A stretch of 64,000 bases of DNA from JBBQXK01 sp038209775 (GCA_038209775.1 JBBQXK010000006.1:67718-131717); one strand, 5' to 3'. Counted from the first letter of the stretch, positions 25,630 to 34,168 are shown. Notes: generated by a model not told the origin, from the letters alone. Translations and numbers: made by a program.

Positions 25630-26975
25630 CGCAGAAGCTGTTCGGAACCGATGGCGTGCGGGGCAGGGCCAACGCCTGGCCGATGACCGCCGAAATGGCG
25701 TTGCGGCTGGGGGCGGCGGCGGGCCGGTATTTCCGGCGCAGCGCTGCGGCGGGCGCGCACCGCGTGGTGATCGGCAAGGACACCCGCCTGTCGGGTTACA
25801 TGCTGGAAAACGCGATGACGGCGGGGCTGACCTCGACGGGCATGAACGTGCTTTTGCTGGGCCCGGTGCCGACGCCGGCGGTGGGGTTCCTGACGCGGTC
25901 GATGCGGGCGGACTTGGGTGTGATGATCTCGGCCAGTCACAACCCGTCGCAGGACAATGGCATCAAGTTCTTTGGTCCCGACGGGTTCAAGCTGTCTGAT
26001 GAGGCCGAGGCCGAGATCGAGGCGCTGGTCGCGTCCGACGTGACGCCCGCCGACCCCGACGACATCGGCCGGGCGCGGCGGATCGAGGATGGGCGCGGGC
26101 GGTATCAGGAGTTTGCCAAGACGACCTTTCCGTCCGGTCTGCGGCTGGACGGGATCAAGGTGGTGATCGACTGCGCCAACGGTGCCGCCTACAAGGCCGC
26201 GCCCGAGGTACTTTGGGAATTAGGCGCCGATGTGATCGCGGTGGGCGTGTCGCCGAACGGGCGCAACATCAACGACCGCTGCGGGTCGACCCATCCGATG
26301 ACGGCGGCCGAGGCGGTGGTGGCGCATGGCGCGCATGTGGGCATCTGTCTGGACGGTGATGCCGACCGGGTGATGATCCTGGATGAGGCGGGGGCGGTGG
26401 CCGACGGTGACCAGTTGATGGCGCTCTTGGCCGCACGCTGGGCTGTCGAGGGGCGGCTGCGGGGTGGGGCTCTGGTGGCCACGGTGATGTCGAACCTGGG
26501 GCTGGAGCGGTTTCTGGGGGGGCAAGGGTTGCGGCTGGAACGGACGGCGGTCGGTGACCGCTACGTGGTCGAGCGAATGCGCGAGGGCGGGTTCAATCTG
26601 GGGGGCGAGCAATCGGGGCATGTGGTGATGACCGACTATGCCACGACCGGCGACGGGCTGATCGCGGGGTTGCAGTTTCTGGCCGAGATGGCGCGCACCG
26701 GCAGCAGGGCAAGCGACCTTTCGCACCAGTTCGCGCCAGTGCCGCAGATGCTGAAGAACGTCCGCTTTGCCAGTGGTGCGCGGCCGCTTGACGCAGCCCC
26801 GGTGCAGGCCGCGATTGCGGCGGGCGAGGCGCGGTTGGGCAACACGGGGCGGCTGTTGATCCGCAAGTCGGGCACCGAGCCCCTGATCCGCGTGATGGCG
26901 GAATGCGAGGACGCGGGTCTGATGGCCGAAGTGGTGGACAGCATTGTGGAGGCGGTGGCGGCGGCGGCGGCCTGA
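25626..26975 (+). CDS. glmM: Phosphoglucosamine mutase
   Basis: Interconverts glucosamine-6-phosphate and glucosamine-1-phosphate for UDP-GlcNAc, hence peptidoglycan and LPS. The 449 residues show the whole alpha-D-phosphohexomutase layout: start KLFGTDGVRGRAN, phosphoserine loop ISASHNPSQD (Ser104), metal loop CLDGDADRVM (Asp243, 245, 247), sugar loop GGEQSGHVV and the phosphate-binding RKSGTEPLIRVM near the C-terminus. It overlaps folP by four bases, a coupling seen in many proteobacteria. Confidence 0.97.
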   Translation: MTQKLFGTDGVRGRANAWPMTAEMALRLGAAAGRYFRRSAAAGAHRVVIGKDTRLSGYMLENAMTAGLTSTGMNVLLLGPVPTPAVGFLTRSMRADLGVMISASHNPSQDNGIKFFGPDGFKLSDEAEAEIEALVASDVTPADPDDIGRARRIEDGRGRYQEFAKTTFPSGLRLDGIKVVIDCANGAAYKAAPEVLWELGADVIAVGVSPNGRNINDRCGSTHPMTAAEAVVAHGAHVGICLDGDADRVMILDEAGAVADGDQLMALLAARWAVEGRLRGGALVATVMSNLGLERFLGGQGLRLERTAVGDRYVVERMREGGFNLGGEQSGHVVMTDYATTGDGLIAGLQFLAEMARTGSRASDLSHQFAPVPQMLKNVRFASGARPLDAAPVQAAIAAGEARLGNTGRLLIRKSGTEPLIRVMAECEDAGLMAEVVDSIVEAVAAAAA

Positions 26976-26991
26976 GCGAACGGGCCGCAAG

Positions 26992-27036
26992 CCGATTTCT
27001 TCAAAGAAATCGGACCGGAATTTTCGAAAATTCCGG
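26992..27036. repeat. Double-hairpin repeat, copy A
   Basis: CCGATTTCTT/AAGAAATCGG (26992-27013) is followed by the palindrome CCGGAATTTTCGAAAATTCCGG split at its centre (27015-27036). A near-identical pair occurs at 55287-55330 and a decayed one at 56304-56350. It lies between the convergent ends of glmM and the ThiE-like gene and could end both transcripts. Confidence 0.85.
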
Positions 27037-27051
27037 CTTTCATGGCCGCGA

Positions 27052-27678
27052 TCAGGCTGGCCCGAGGGGGGCCAGAAGGTGGCGCAGCGCGGCCAGCGGA
27101 TCGTCCGCGCCCCAGATTTCCTCACCCACCGCAAAGAAGTCGGTGACGGGCCCAAGGCGTGCCACCAGATCGGCGGTCAGCGCGCCCTCGGCCACCACCG
27201 GCACCTCGATCATCTCGGACCACCAGTCGAAAAGGTCGGCCTCGGCCCGGCTGCCGTCGCCAAGGGTGTTTTCGCCGACCGGGCCGAAGCTTACATAATC
27301 CGCGCCCGCTTCGGCGGCGGCGATCCCTTCGTGCCGGGTGATGCCGCAGGCGGCGCCGATGATCGCATCCTTGCCCAGTTCCATGCGCAGTTTGCGGATA
27401 TTGCGCGCGCCGTCGGTCAGATGCACGCCGTCAAGGCCAAGGCGCGGCACCAGAAGGGCGTGCGTCTCGATCACCAGGGCCACATCGCGGGCATGGGCGA
27501 CCTCGCGCAGCGCATCCGCTGACCGCGCGATGGCATCGGTGTCGCGCCCGGCAAGGGCAAGGCGCAGGCAGGCGACCTCAATCCCGTCCAGCACCCGCGC
27601 CAGCACGGCAGGAAAGGTTTCGGCGTCAAACACCGGGGGGGTGACGAGATACAGCTGCGGGCGGTCGGCGTCGGGCAT
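27052..27678 (-). CDS. Thiamine-phosphate synthase-like protein (ThiE family)
   Basis: A 208-residue TIM-barrel protein of the ThiE/TenI superfamily; ThiE joins the thiazole and pyrimidine halves of thiamine. Features seen: start LYLVTPPVF, the GVHLTDGARNIRKLR stretch, IIGAACGITRHEGIAAAEAG with the phosphate-binding glycines and DYVSFGPVGEN. The pyrophosphate-binding part is less conserved than in textbook ThiE, so this may be the Rhodobacterales second ThiE-like protein. No other thiamine gene and no TPP riboswitch was seen nearby. ATG at 27678. Confidence 0.8.
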   Translation of the reverse strand: MPDADRPQLYLVTPPVFDAETFPAVLARVLDGIEVACLRLALAGRDTDAIARSADALREVAHARDVALVIETHALLVPRLGLDGVHLTDGARNIRKLRMELGKDAIIGAACGITRHEGIAAAEAGADYVSFGPVGENTLGDGSRAEADLFDWWSEMIEVPVVAEGALTADLVARLGPVTDFFAVGEEIWGADDPLAALRHLLAPLGPA

Positions 27679-27825
27679 GGTGCGGGTGATCCTGTGTGGT
27701 TGCCGCGTCCTAGCGCAGATCGCGGGGCTTGGCTACTTGGGGGTGCCGTGTTTGCCGCGTTACCCTGACTTGCCCGCCCGTCAGCGCTGTCGTATCAGGC
27801 CCGCACCTTGCCCCGAAAGCCCCGC

Positions 27826-28572
27826 ATGCCCGACCCGATCCCCCCGGTTTTCATCCTTGTGCGCCCGCAGATGGGCGAGAACATCGGTGCCGCTGCGCGC
27901 GCCATGCTGAACTTCGGGCTGGACCGGATGCGTCTGGTGGCGCCGCGCGATGGTTGGCCGAACCCCAAGGCCGCCGCGATGGCCAGCGGGGCGGGGCGGG
28001 TACTGGACGCGGCGGGGCTGTTTGCCGATGTGCCGGGGGCGATTGCCGATTGCGATTATGTCTTTGCCACCACGGCGCGCGGGCGGGAACTGGTCAAGCC
28101 GGTGATGACCGCCGAACACGCCATGGCGCATGCCCGCATGCTGGCCGCCCAAGGGGCAAAGGTGGGCGTCCTGTTCGGGCCCGAGCGGACGGGGCTGGAG
28201 AATGACGAGATCATCCCGGCCAATGCCATCGTGACGGTGCCGGTGAACCCCGATTTCCCGTCGCTGAACCTTGGGCAGTGCGTGCTGTTGATGGGGTATG
28301 AGTGGCGCAGGCAGGCCGGGGGGGACGTGGCCGAACGGCTGGAGATGGCGGGGGGCGATATGGCCAACCGCGAAGAGGTGGCGCGTCTGGCCGATCATTT
28401 CGAGGAACGGCTGGGCGATGCCGGTTTCTTTTATCCGCCCGCGAAAGCCCCCCACATGAAGGGCAACCTGCGCAACATGTGGGCAAGGCTGGGCCTGACG
28501 CGGGCCGAGGTGCAGACGTTTCACGGGATGCTGCGGCAGATCGCTTGGAAGCTGAAGCAGCAGGACAAGTGA
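27826..28572 (+). CDS. SpoU/TrmJ-like RNA 2'-O-methyltransferase
   Basis: A 248-residue SPOUT methyltransferase, probably TrmJ, which methylates the ribose of position 32 in tRNAs with SAM. The knot-forming motifs are visible: LVRPQMGENIGAAARAM (motif 1, about 10-26), VGVLFGPERTGLENDEI (motif 2) and PVNPDFPSLNLGQCVLLMGYE (motif 3). ATG at 27826 gives MPDPIPPVFIL; the open frame extends to a TTG at 27808. It is divergent from the ThiE-like gene. Confidence 0.88.
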   Translation: MPDPIPPVFILVRPQMGENIGAAARAMLNFGLDRMRLVAPRDGWPNPKAAAMASGAGRVLDAAGLFADVPGAIADCDYVFATTARGRELVKPVMTAEHAMAHARMLAAQGAKVGVLFGPERTGLENDEIIPANAIVTVPVNPDFPSLNLGQCVLLMGYEWRRQAGGDVAERLEMAGGDMANREEVARLADHFEERLGDAGFFYPPAKAPHMKGNLRNMWARLGLTRAEVQTFHGMLRQIAWKLKQQDK

Positions 28573-28583
28573 CGATGTCGCAA

Positions 28584-28687
28584 GGGGGGCTGCCGCCCCC
28601 CGGCTGACGCCTCCCCCCGCGAGTACTTGGACAAAGAAGATGCCCGAATTTGAATCAAACTTTCGTTTCTTCTTTGTCCAAATACTC
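28584..28687. repeat. Dispersed palindromic element, copy 4, with an inverted second half
   Basis: GGGGGG-CTGCCG-CCCCCC (28584-28601) and CCCCCCGCGAG lead into GAGTACTTGGACAAAGAAGA (28621-28640). This is followed after 27 bases by its inverted copy (28668-28687), matching at 19 of 20 positions. The long hairpin lies between convergent trmJ and rutR-like genes and may terminate both. Confidence 0.75.
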
Positions 28688-28708
28688 ACAGCGGCGGCCC
28701 CGCGATGA

Positions 28709-29323
28709 TCAGGGCTGCAGGAGTTTGCGGAACAGCACCTCAAGAAACGCCGCAGCCTGGGGGTAAGGGTCTTCGCCGGGGCCGAGGACGGCGCGGACCT
28801 GCACATCGAAATCGGCGTAGTGCTGGGTCAGCGCCCAGATCGAGAAGATCAGATGCACCGGATGGACGCGGGCGATGCGGCCTTGGTCCATCCAGAGGCG
28901 CAGCACCTGTGCCTTGTCGTCGACCAGTGCCTTGAGGTCACCCTCGATCACGTCGCGCATGCGGGGGGCGCCTTGCAGCATTTCGTTGGCAAAAAGGCGG
29001 CTTTCGCGGGGGTAGTCGCGGGCAAGGTCCAGTTTGCGGCGGACGTAGGCCATCAGTTCCGCGACCGGATCGCCGCCCTCGTCCATCGCGCGCAGGGGGT
29101 CAAGCCAGACATCCAGAAGGTCGGCCAGAAGCGCCTGGTGGATCGCCTCTTTCGAGGGGAAATAGTACAGGAGGTTCGGCTTCGACAGACCCGCAACCTC
29201 GGCAATCTGGTCCAGCGTCGTGCCGCGGAAGCCCTGGGCCGCGAAGACCTCAAGCGCCGCGTCAAGGATCGTCTCGTGGTTGCGCGCCTGTATACGGGTG
29301 CGGGGGCGGGCATGGGGGGGCAT
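28709..29323 (-). CDS. TetR family regulator, RutR-like
   Basis: A 204-residue repressor. The N-terminal helix-turn-helix is TTLDQIAEVAGLSKPNLLYY (about residues 40-59), and the C-terminal domain follows E. coli RutR closely in recalled sequence: YPRESRLFANEMLQGAPRM, GDLKALVDDKAQVL and FSIWALTQHYADFDVQV. RutR senses uracil and thymine and controls pyrimidine breakdown. The gene is divergent from an omega-aminotransferase gene with a 99-base gap, which fits control of beta-alanine use made from uracil. The ligand is inferred. Confidence 0.86.
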   Translation of the reverse strand: MPPHARPRTRIQARNHETILDAALEVFAAQGFRGTTLDQIAEVAGLSKPNLLYYFPSKEAIHQALLADLLDVWLDPLRAMDEGGDPVAELMAYVRRKLDLARDYPRESRLFANEMLQGAPRMRDVIEGDLKALVDDKAQVLRLWMDQGRIARVHPVHLIFSIWALTQHYADFDVQVRAVLGPGEDPYPQAAAFLEVLFRKLLQP

Positions 29324-29422
29324 GGGGCTGGCCTTGAGGGGATACGGACCCCATGCTAACGTTGCGCTGACCGGATGGTCAAATGCCGATCCGCTATCAC
29401 CCAGTTACAGGACCCCCCCGCC

Positions 29423-30751
29423 ATGGCGCTCGACCGCAAGCCAAGCCCGAATGATCTTGACGCCTTCTGGATGCCGTTCACCTCGAACCGGCAGTTCAAG
29501 AAGGCCCCGCGCATGTTCGTGGGGGCACGCGACATGCACTATACCACCGACGACGGGCGGCAGGTGCTGGACGGGACAGCGGGGTTGTGGTGCTGCAATG
29601 CGGGGCATTGCCGGCCGCGCATCACGGCGGCGATCCAGCGGCAGGCGGCCGAGATGGACTATGCCCCGGCCTTTCAGATGGGGCACCCGCAGGCGTTCGA
29701 ACTGGCCAACCGGATCATCGACATAGCACCTGAAGGGATCGAGCATGTGTTCTACACCAACTCGGGCTCCGAGGCGGTGGAGACGGCGCTGAAGCTGGCC
29801 ATCGCCTATCACCGGGCCCGGGGCGAGGGGGCGCGGACGCGGCTGATCGGGCGCGAGCGGGGCTATCACGGGGTGAACTTCGGCGGCATTTCGGTGGGCG
29901 GCATCGTCAACAACCGCAAGATGTTCGGCACGCTCTTGGCCGGGGTCGATCACATGCCCCACACGCATCTGCCCGCGCAGAACGGGTTCACCCGGGGCCA
30001 GCCGGAACACGGGGCGAACCTGGCGGACGAACTGGAGCGGATCGTGGCGCTGCACGGGGCCGAGACGATTGCGGCGGTGATCGTCGAGCCTGTGGCGGGG
30101 TCGACGGGTGTGATCCTGCCGCCCAAGGGGTATCTGGAAAAGCTGCGCGCGATCACCAAAAAGCACGGCATCCTGTTGATCTTTGATGAGGTCATCACCG
30201 GGTTCGGGCGTCTCGGGGCACCCTTTGCCGCCCAGTATTTCAACGTGTTGCCCGACATGATGACCACCGCCAAGGGCCTGACCAATGGCGTCATTCCGAT
30301 GGGGGCGGTCTTGACCACCGGGGCGGTGCATGACGCCTTCATGCAAGGCCCCGAGCACATGATCGAGTTGTTCCACGGCTATACCTATTCCGGCAATCCG
30401 ATCGCCAGTGCCGCCGGGATCGCCACGCTGGAGACCTACCGCGAAGAGGGTCTGTTCCAGCGCGCCGCCGATATCGCGCCCTATTGGGAGGATGCGCTGC
30501 ATTCGTTGCGCGACCATCCGCATGTGATCGACATCCGCAACATGGGGTTGATCGGTGCGGTGGAGTTGGACCCGATTGCAGGCGAGCCCACGAAGCGGGC
30601 GTTTTCGGCGTTCCTGTCGGCCTATGACAAGGGCATCCTGATCCGCACCACCGGCGATATCATTGCCATGTCGCCGCCCCTGATGATCGATAAGGCACAG
30701 ATCGACACGCTGGTCGGCACGCTTGGGGATGTGCTGAAGCGGCTGGACTGA
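29423..30751 (+). CDS. Omega-amino acid:pyruvate aminotransferase (beta-alanine type)
   Basis: Class III PLP-dependent aminotransferase of 442 residues. Hallmarks are WMPFTSNRQFKKAPRMF at the start, YTNSGSEAVETALKLA (phosphate-binding), LLIFDEVITGFGRLG (cofactor Asp) and TTAKGLTNGVIPMGA with the PLP lysine. This sequence type is the beta-alanine:pyruvate transaminase group, which makes malonate semialdehyde. The ATG at 29423 is chosen from the conserved N-terminus. Divergence from a RutR-like regulator supports a role in pyrimidine or beta-alanine catabolism; a broader omega-amine range is possible. Confidence 0.92.
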   Translation: MALDRKPSPNDLDAFWMPFTSNRQFKKAPRMFVGARDMHYTTDDGRQVLDGTAGLWCCNAGHCRPRITAAIQRQAAEMDYAPAFQMGHPQAFELANRIIDIAPEGIEHVFYTNSGSEAVETALKLAIAYHRARGEGARTRLIGRERGYHGVNFGGISVGGIVNNRKMFGTLLAGVDHMPHTHLPAQNGFTRGQPEHGANLADELERIVALHGAETIAAVIVEPVAGSTGVILPPKGYLEKLRAITKKHGILLIFDEVITGFGRLGAPFAAQYFNVLPDMMTTAKGLTNGVIPMGAVLTTGAVHDAFMQGPEHMIELFHGYTYSGNPIASAAGIATLETYREEGLFQRAADIAPYWEDALHSLRDHPHVIDIRNMGLIGAVELDPIAGEPTKRAFSAFLSAYDKGILIRTTGDIIAMSPPLMIDKAQIDTLVGTLGDVLKRLD

Positions 30752-30805
30752 CAGGGCTGGCGGGCTGCAGCCCGCCTTTCCCGTCCGGGGCGTGCGTCGT
30801 GGCTC

Positions 30806-30839
30806 TTGACGCTTTGCCGGATTGGCATAATATGCCAAT
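30806..30839 (+). promoter_or_regulatory. parDE promoter with overlapping ParD operator
   Basis: TTGACG (30806-30811) and TAATAT (30828-30833) are spaced by 16 bases. The -10 lies inside the perfect inverted repeat ATTGGCAT-AAT-ATGCCAAT (30821-30839). An operator covering the -10 and 22 bases before parD is the classical autoregulatory design of ParDE operons. Confidence 0.75.
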
Positions 30840-30860
30840 GGCCTGATGGAGATTTCCCTG

Positions 30861-31112
30861 ATGCCCACCCGCAATGTCGTCCTGACCGATGCCCAGTCCG
30901 CCTTCATCGACCGCATGGTCGAACAGGGCAACTATCAGAACGCCTCTGAACTGATGCGCAAGGCGTTGCGCCAGTTGCAGCATGAGGAAGAGGTCTGGGA
31001 GATGGCCAAGGCGGGCGTGATGGAGGGGCTGGAACAGATCCGGCGCGGTGAGACGGTGGACGGGGAAGAGGCATTTGCGCGGATCATCGGCAAGACATTT
31101 GACGGGGAATGA
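30861..31112 (+). CDS. parD: ParD-type antitoxin
   Basis: An 83-residue antitoxin: N-terminal ribbon-helix-helix DNA-binding fold (MPTRNVVLTDAQSAFIDRMV, then NASELMRKALRQL) and a flexible acidic C-terminus that should wrap the toxin (EEVWEMAKAGVMEGLEQIRR). ATG at 30861 is preferred over 30846 because ParD proteins start MPTRNVVLTD and GGAG lies nine bases upstream. The stop overlaps the parE start by four bases (ATGA). Confidence 0.93.
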   Translation: MPTRNVVLTDAQSAFIDRMVEQGNYQNASELMRKALRQLQHEEEVWEMAKAGVMEGLEQIRRGETVDGEEAFARIIGKTFDGE

Positions 31113-31429
31113 AGGAACTTGAACTGTCGCCGAGAGCGGAACGCAGCCTCTCCAACATTTCGACCTTTTCGCGAGAACACTACGGCAATGCGCGTGGCAG
31201 GCGCAATGTCGTAGATATGCTGAAACGGTGCCGGCAGGTGGCGGCGGGGCGCCTTTCGCATCAATCCTGCCGCGATTTCTTTGCCGATGATCTGAACGAA
31301 GACCTGCGTTTTGTCCGAACGGGCAGTCACTTTGCGGTCTTCGTCGACCGGGGCAATCGAATCCTGATCGTCGATTTCCTCCACCAATCCGCCGATATCG
31401 GCAACCGTCTGGAAGGCCCGCAAGAATGA
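31109..31429 (+). CDS. parE: ParE-type toxin
   Basis: A 106-residue RelE/ParE-fold toxin. The start ELELSPRAERSLSNISTFSR, the middle DMLKRCRQVAAGRL and the strand region LRFVRTGSHFAVFVDRGNRI, ending ILIVDFLHQSADI, match ParE; most ParE proteins poison DNA gyrase. It overlaps parD upstream and the cupin gene downstream, each by an ATGA. The frame is intact, so the module should be active. Confidence 0.92.
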   Translation: MKELELSPRAERSLSNISTFSREHYGNARGRRNVVDMLKRCRQVAAGRLSHQSCRDFFADDLNEDLRFVRTGSHFAVFVDRGNRILIVDFLHQSADIGNRLEGPQE

Positions 31430-31710
31430 GACCTGCCTGCACCGCCACCACCCTGATCGACGACGCCCACACCCGCGCCACAAGGTTCGACTTTGTGCCC
31501 GGGGCCGAGACCGGCTGGCATCGGCACGGGCTGGCCTATGTCATCGTGGCGATCACCGATTGCCCGATGTTGATCGAGGATCCGGGCGGGGTCACGCGGC
31601 GGGTGCTGGTGCCTGCGGGCACTGCCTACGCCCGCGATGCGGGGGTTGAGCATAACGTCGTGTGCGACGGGGCGGACGGGATGAGCTTTGTCGAGGTCGA
31701 GCGGAAATAG
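31426..31710 (+). CDS. Small cupin-domain protein coupled to parDE
   Basis: A 94-residue single cupin. The metal-site motif GAETGWHRHGLAYVI (His32, His34) and a later histidine in AGVEHNVV fit a cupin metal centre, and the loop VLVPAGTAYARDAG is typical. No catalytic role can be named. Its ATG overlaps the parE stop, so it is translated with the toxin operon, an unusual third gene for a ParDE locus. Confidence 0.88.
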   Translation: MRPACTATTLIDDAHTRATRFDFVPGAETGWHRHGLAYVIVAITDCPMLIEDPGGVTRRVLVPAGTAYARDAGVEHNVVCDGADGMSFVEVERK

Positions 31711-31780
31711 GGGGCTTATCGCCGCTTCACAGGCGGCAGCGGTGCGCCTAGAACGGCATGGAACCAAAGCGGAGCATCCG

Positions 31781-32227
31781 ATGGACATTGCCGAACTTGA
31801 GGCCGAAGCCGCCCGCCTTGTCCTGCCCCGCTTTGATGAAGGGGTGGCGCTGGACCTTGGCCTGAGGCTGGTCGATCTGGCGCGGGCGCGGGGGTTGCCG
31901 GTGGTCATCGACATCCGTGATGCAACGCGGACCTATTTCCACGCGTCGATGCCGGGGTCGGCGCCCCTGAACGACATTTGGGCGCGGCGCAAGTCGGCGA
32001 CGGTCTTGGTGATGCACGAGGCGTCGCTGCTGGTCGGGCGCAGGAATGTGGCCAAGGGTGAGACGCTGGCCAGACACGGGCTGGACCCGGACCTGCACGC
32101 TGACCACGGCGGCGCCGTGCCTTTGCGGGTGGCGGGGGGCGTGGTGGCGGCAGTGGCCACCGTTTCGGGCCTGCCGCAGGTGGAGGATCACCGGCTGGTG
32201 GTCGAGGCGATCATGGCGATGCTGTAG
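31781..32227 (+). CDS. UPF0303 / heme-degrading-domain family protein
   Basis: A 148-residue protein of the HbpS/GlcG/UPF0303 fold. Seen are ALDLGLRLVDLARARGLPVV, DIRDATRTYFHASMPGSAPLN, the ATVLVMHEASLLVGRRN stretch and GLDPDLHADHGGAVPLRV. Related proteins bind heme or small organic acids; this subgroup has no firm function. ATG at 31781 follows GGAGCATCCG. It is 70 bases downstream of the cupin gene. Confidence 0.87.
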   Translation: MDIAELEAEAARLVLPRFDEGVALDLGLRLVDLARARGLPVVIDIRDATRTYFHASMPGSAPLNDIWARRKSATVLVMHEASLLVGRRNVAKGETLARHGLDPDLHADHGGAVPLRVAGGVVAAVATVSGLPQVEDHRLVVEAIMAML

Positions 32228-32601
32228 GCTGACCGAGGCTGTAGGCGTGACCGCTCCGGTTTATGCCGCGCTGATGCCCCCTCACCTTCAACGGGGAGAC
32301 TTCGTTGAACAAACCCGTCCTGCGTGCCCCTGTTGAACAGTCGGCAAACCCCGATGTGCGCGCAATGTGTCGATGCAAGATGGCTTGGTAATACCTGCGG
32401 CTGTTCTGGCAAAGTGCAGGGGATTCTGCGGTCTCTGACATCGAACATGATGGAAAAGTTTGAAAAGTAAGTCATTTGCAAAGATATCTTGTGTGAAATC
32501 GTTTCAAGCAGGCCGAAAAAGCGAACACCTTCACCAGCCGCCGCAGTATCCCCTGTCGCAACGGGGCATCCGGCCCCTGCGACATGGATCAGGGGTTCGT
32601 C
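32228..32601. other. Gene-free spacer upstream of dadA
   Basis: No gene is supported in this 374-base stretch. It is AT-richer than its surroundings between about 32390 and 32520. Visible are a partial direct repeat GCTGTAGGC (about 32222 and 32241), the inverted repeat TTCAACG/CGTTGAA around 32287-32309, and a weak promoter candidate TTGAAA (32460-32465)/GATATC (32483-32488) with 17-base spacing. Confidence 0.5.
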
Positions 32602-33906
32602 ATGAAGGTCATCGTTCTGGGCGCAGGGGTTATCGGGGTCACGCAGGCCTGGTATCTGGCCAAGGCGGGCCATGAGGTGACGGTGATCGACCGCCAGATG
32701 GGTCCGGCTTTGGAGACATCGTTCGCCAATGCGGGCGAGGTCAGCCCCGGCTATTCCGCCCCCTGGGCCGCCCCCGGCATCCCGATGAAGGCGCTGAAAT
32801 GGATGTTCCAGACCCATGCGCCGCTGGTTTTGCAACCGAAGCTTGACCGTCAGCGGATCGAGTGGATGGCGCGGATGCTGTCGAACTGCACCACGCCCGC
32901 CTACAAGCGCAACAAGTCGCGGATGGTCCGGCTGGCCGAGTATTCGCGCGACTGCCTGATCGCGCTGCGCGCCGATACCGGCATTTCCTATGACGAGCGG
33001 ACGCAGGGCACGCTGCAACTGTTCCGCACCGACAAACAGGTGGTCGCCGCCGCCAAGGACATCGCGGTGCTGAAGGCCGACGGAGTGCCGTTCGAGGTGC
33101 TGGACCGTGCGGGCTGTCTGGCGGCGGAACCGGGGTTGGCCGGGTCGGCGCACCTGATTGCGGGCGGCCTGCGTTTGCCGGGGGACGAGACCGGCGATTG
33201 CTTCAAGTTCACCAACGGCTTGGCCGACAAGGCGCGGGCCCTTGGTGTGACCTTTCACTGGGGTGTGTCGATTGACCGTCTGGTGGGCCGCAATGGCCGG
33301 GTTACCGGCGTCGTCACCGATCAGGGCACGCTGGAGGCGGATGCGTTTGTGCTGGCGATGGGGTCGCATTCACCGCGGCTGGCGGCACCTTTGGGGATGA
33401 ACCTGCCGGTCTATCCGGTGAAGGGCTATTCGATCACCGCCGACATCACCGACGAGGCCCGTGCGCCGGTGTCGACGGTGATGGACGAGACCTACAAGGT
33501 CGCGATCACCCGTCTGGGCAGCCGCATCCGTGTCGGCGGTCTGGCCGAAATTGCGGGATTTGATCTGTCGCTGAACCCGAAACGGCGCGCGACGCTGGAG
33601 AAATCGGTGGGCGAGTTGTTCACCGGCGGCGGCGATCTGAAGGGCGCATCCTTCTGGTGCGGCCTGCGCCCGATGACGCCCGACGGCACACCCCTGGTGG
33701 GTGCCTCGACCGTGCCGAACCTGTGGCTGAACACCGGGCACGGGACGCTGGGCTGGACGATGGCCGCAGGGTCGGGGCGGCTGTTGGCCGACGTGATGTC
33801 GGGGCGTGCGGCGGACATCGAAAGTGCCGATCTGGGGTACGGGCGGTATCTGCGGCCCGCGCGCAAGGCGGTTGTGCGTGGGGGCATGCGGCCTGTGATG
33901 GGGTGA
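32602..33906 (+). CDS. dadA: D-amino acid dehydrogenase
   Basis: FAD-dependent membrane-associated dehydrogenase that oxidises D-alanine and other D-amino acids to keto acids, passing electrons to the respiratory chain. The 434 residues equal E. coli DadA length. The Rossmann motif VIVLGAGVIGVTQAWYLAKA is at residues 3-22, and NAGEVSPGYSAPWAAPGIP and GLRPMTPDGTPLVGAS are diagnostic of DadA. ATG at 32602 has AGGGG upstream; another ATG lies six codons earlier. It stands alone with a 374-base leader and no alanine racemase gene. Confidence 0.94.
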   Translation: MKVIVLGAGVIGVTQAWYLAKAGHEVTVIDRQMGPALETSFANAGEVSPGYSAPWAAPGIPMKALKWMFQTHAPLVLQPKLDRQRIEWMARMLSNCTTPAYKRNKSRMVRLAEYSRDCLIALRADTGISYDERTQGTLQLFRTDKQVVAAAKDIAVLKADGVPFEVLDRAGCLAAEPGLAGSAHLIAGGLRLPGDETGDCFKFTNGLADKARALGVTFHWGVSIDRLVGRNGRVTGVVTDQGTLEADAFVLAMGSHSPRLAAPLGMNLPVYPVKGYSITADITDEARAPVSTVMDETYKVAITRLGSRIRVGGLAEIAGFDLSLNPKRRATLEKSVGELFTGGGDLKGASFWCGLRPMTPDGTPLVGASTVPNLWLNTGHGTLGWTMAAGSGRLLADVMSGRAADIESADLGYGRYLRPARKAVVRGGMRPVMG

Positions 33907-33946
33907 GGGCGCTGTTGCGGCCACCTCGGTCGAGACAACGCGCTGA

Positions 33947-34011
33947 TGTAGGGTGCGCATTCATTGCGCACCATTAGCGGGACAAGGTGCGCAATGAATG
34001 CGCACCCTACA
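33947..34011. repeat. 65-base nested inverted repeat (REP-like)
   Basis: A perfect 26-base inverted repeat: TGTAGGGTGCGCATTCATTG.. (33947-33972) and its complement (33986-34011), separated by 13 bases. Each arm is itself a hairpin, GGTGCGCA-TTCAT-TGCGCACC, so one long or two short hairpins can form. It lies between dadA and mlaD. The motif GTGCGCATTCATTGCGCACC resembles dispersed intergenic repeats of proteobacteria; only one copy is in this window. Confidence 0.9.
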
Positions 34012-34168
34012 GTGTCTTGCTCCGATCAGGCGGCAACGGGCGGGCAACAACGCCGCAACGGTCGGTCCACCCCAACGCGCCGCTTTCCCCCCACCGCCCG
34101 GCACCGCCACTGGACCTTGGGCCGCGCTTCCGGCATATCACCCCCACAGGGACGACAGGGTGGGGCGG

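Noticed and set aside
27679..27825. TPP riboswitch upstream of the ThiE-like gene
   Set aside because: The short spacer has no CTGAGA..ACC-type TPP core on either strand.
30821..30839. ATTGGCATAATATGCCAAT as a dif recombination site
   Set aside because: It superficially resembles dif, but it is a perfect palindrome over the -10 box of parDE and lacks the unequal XerC/XerD arms; an operator explains it better.
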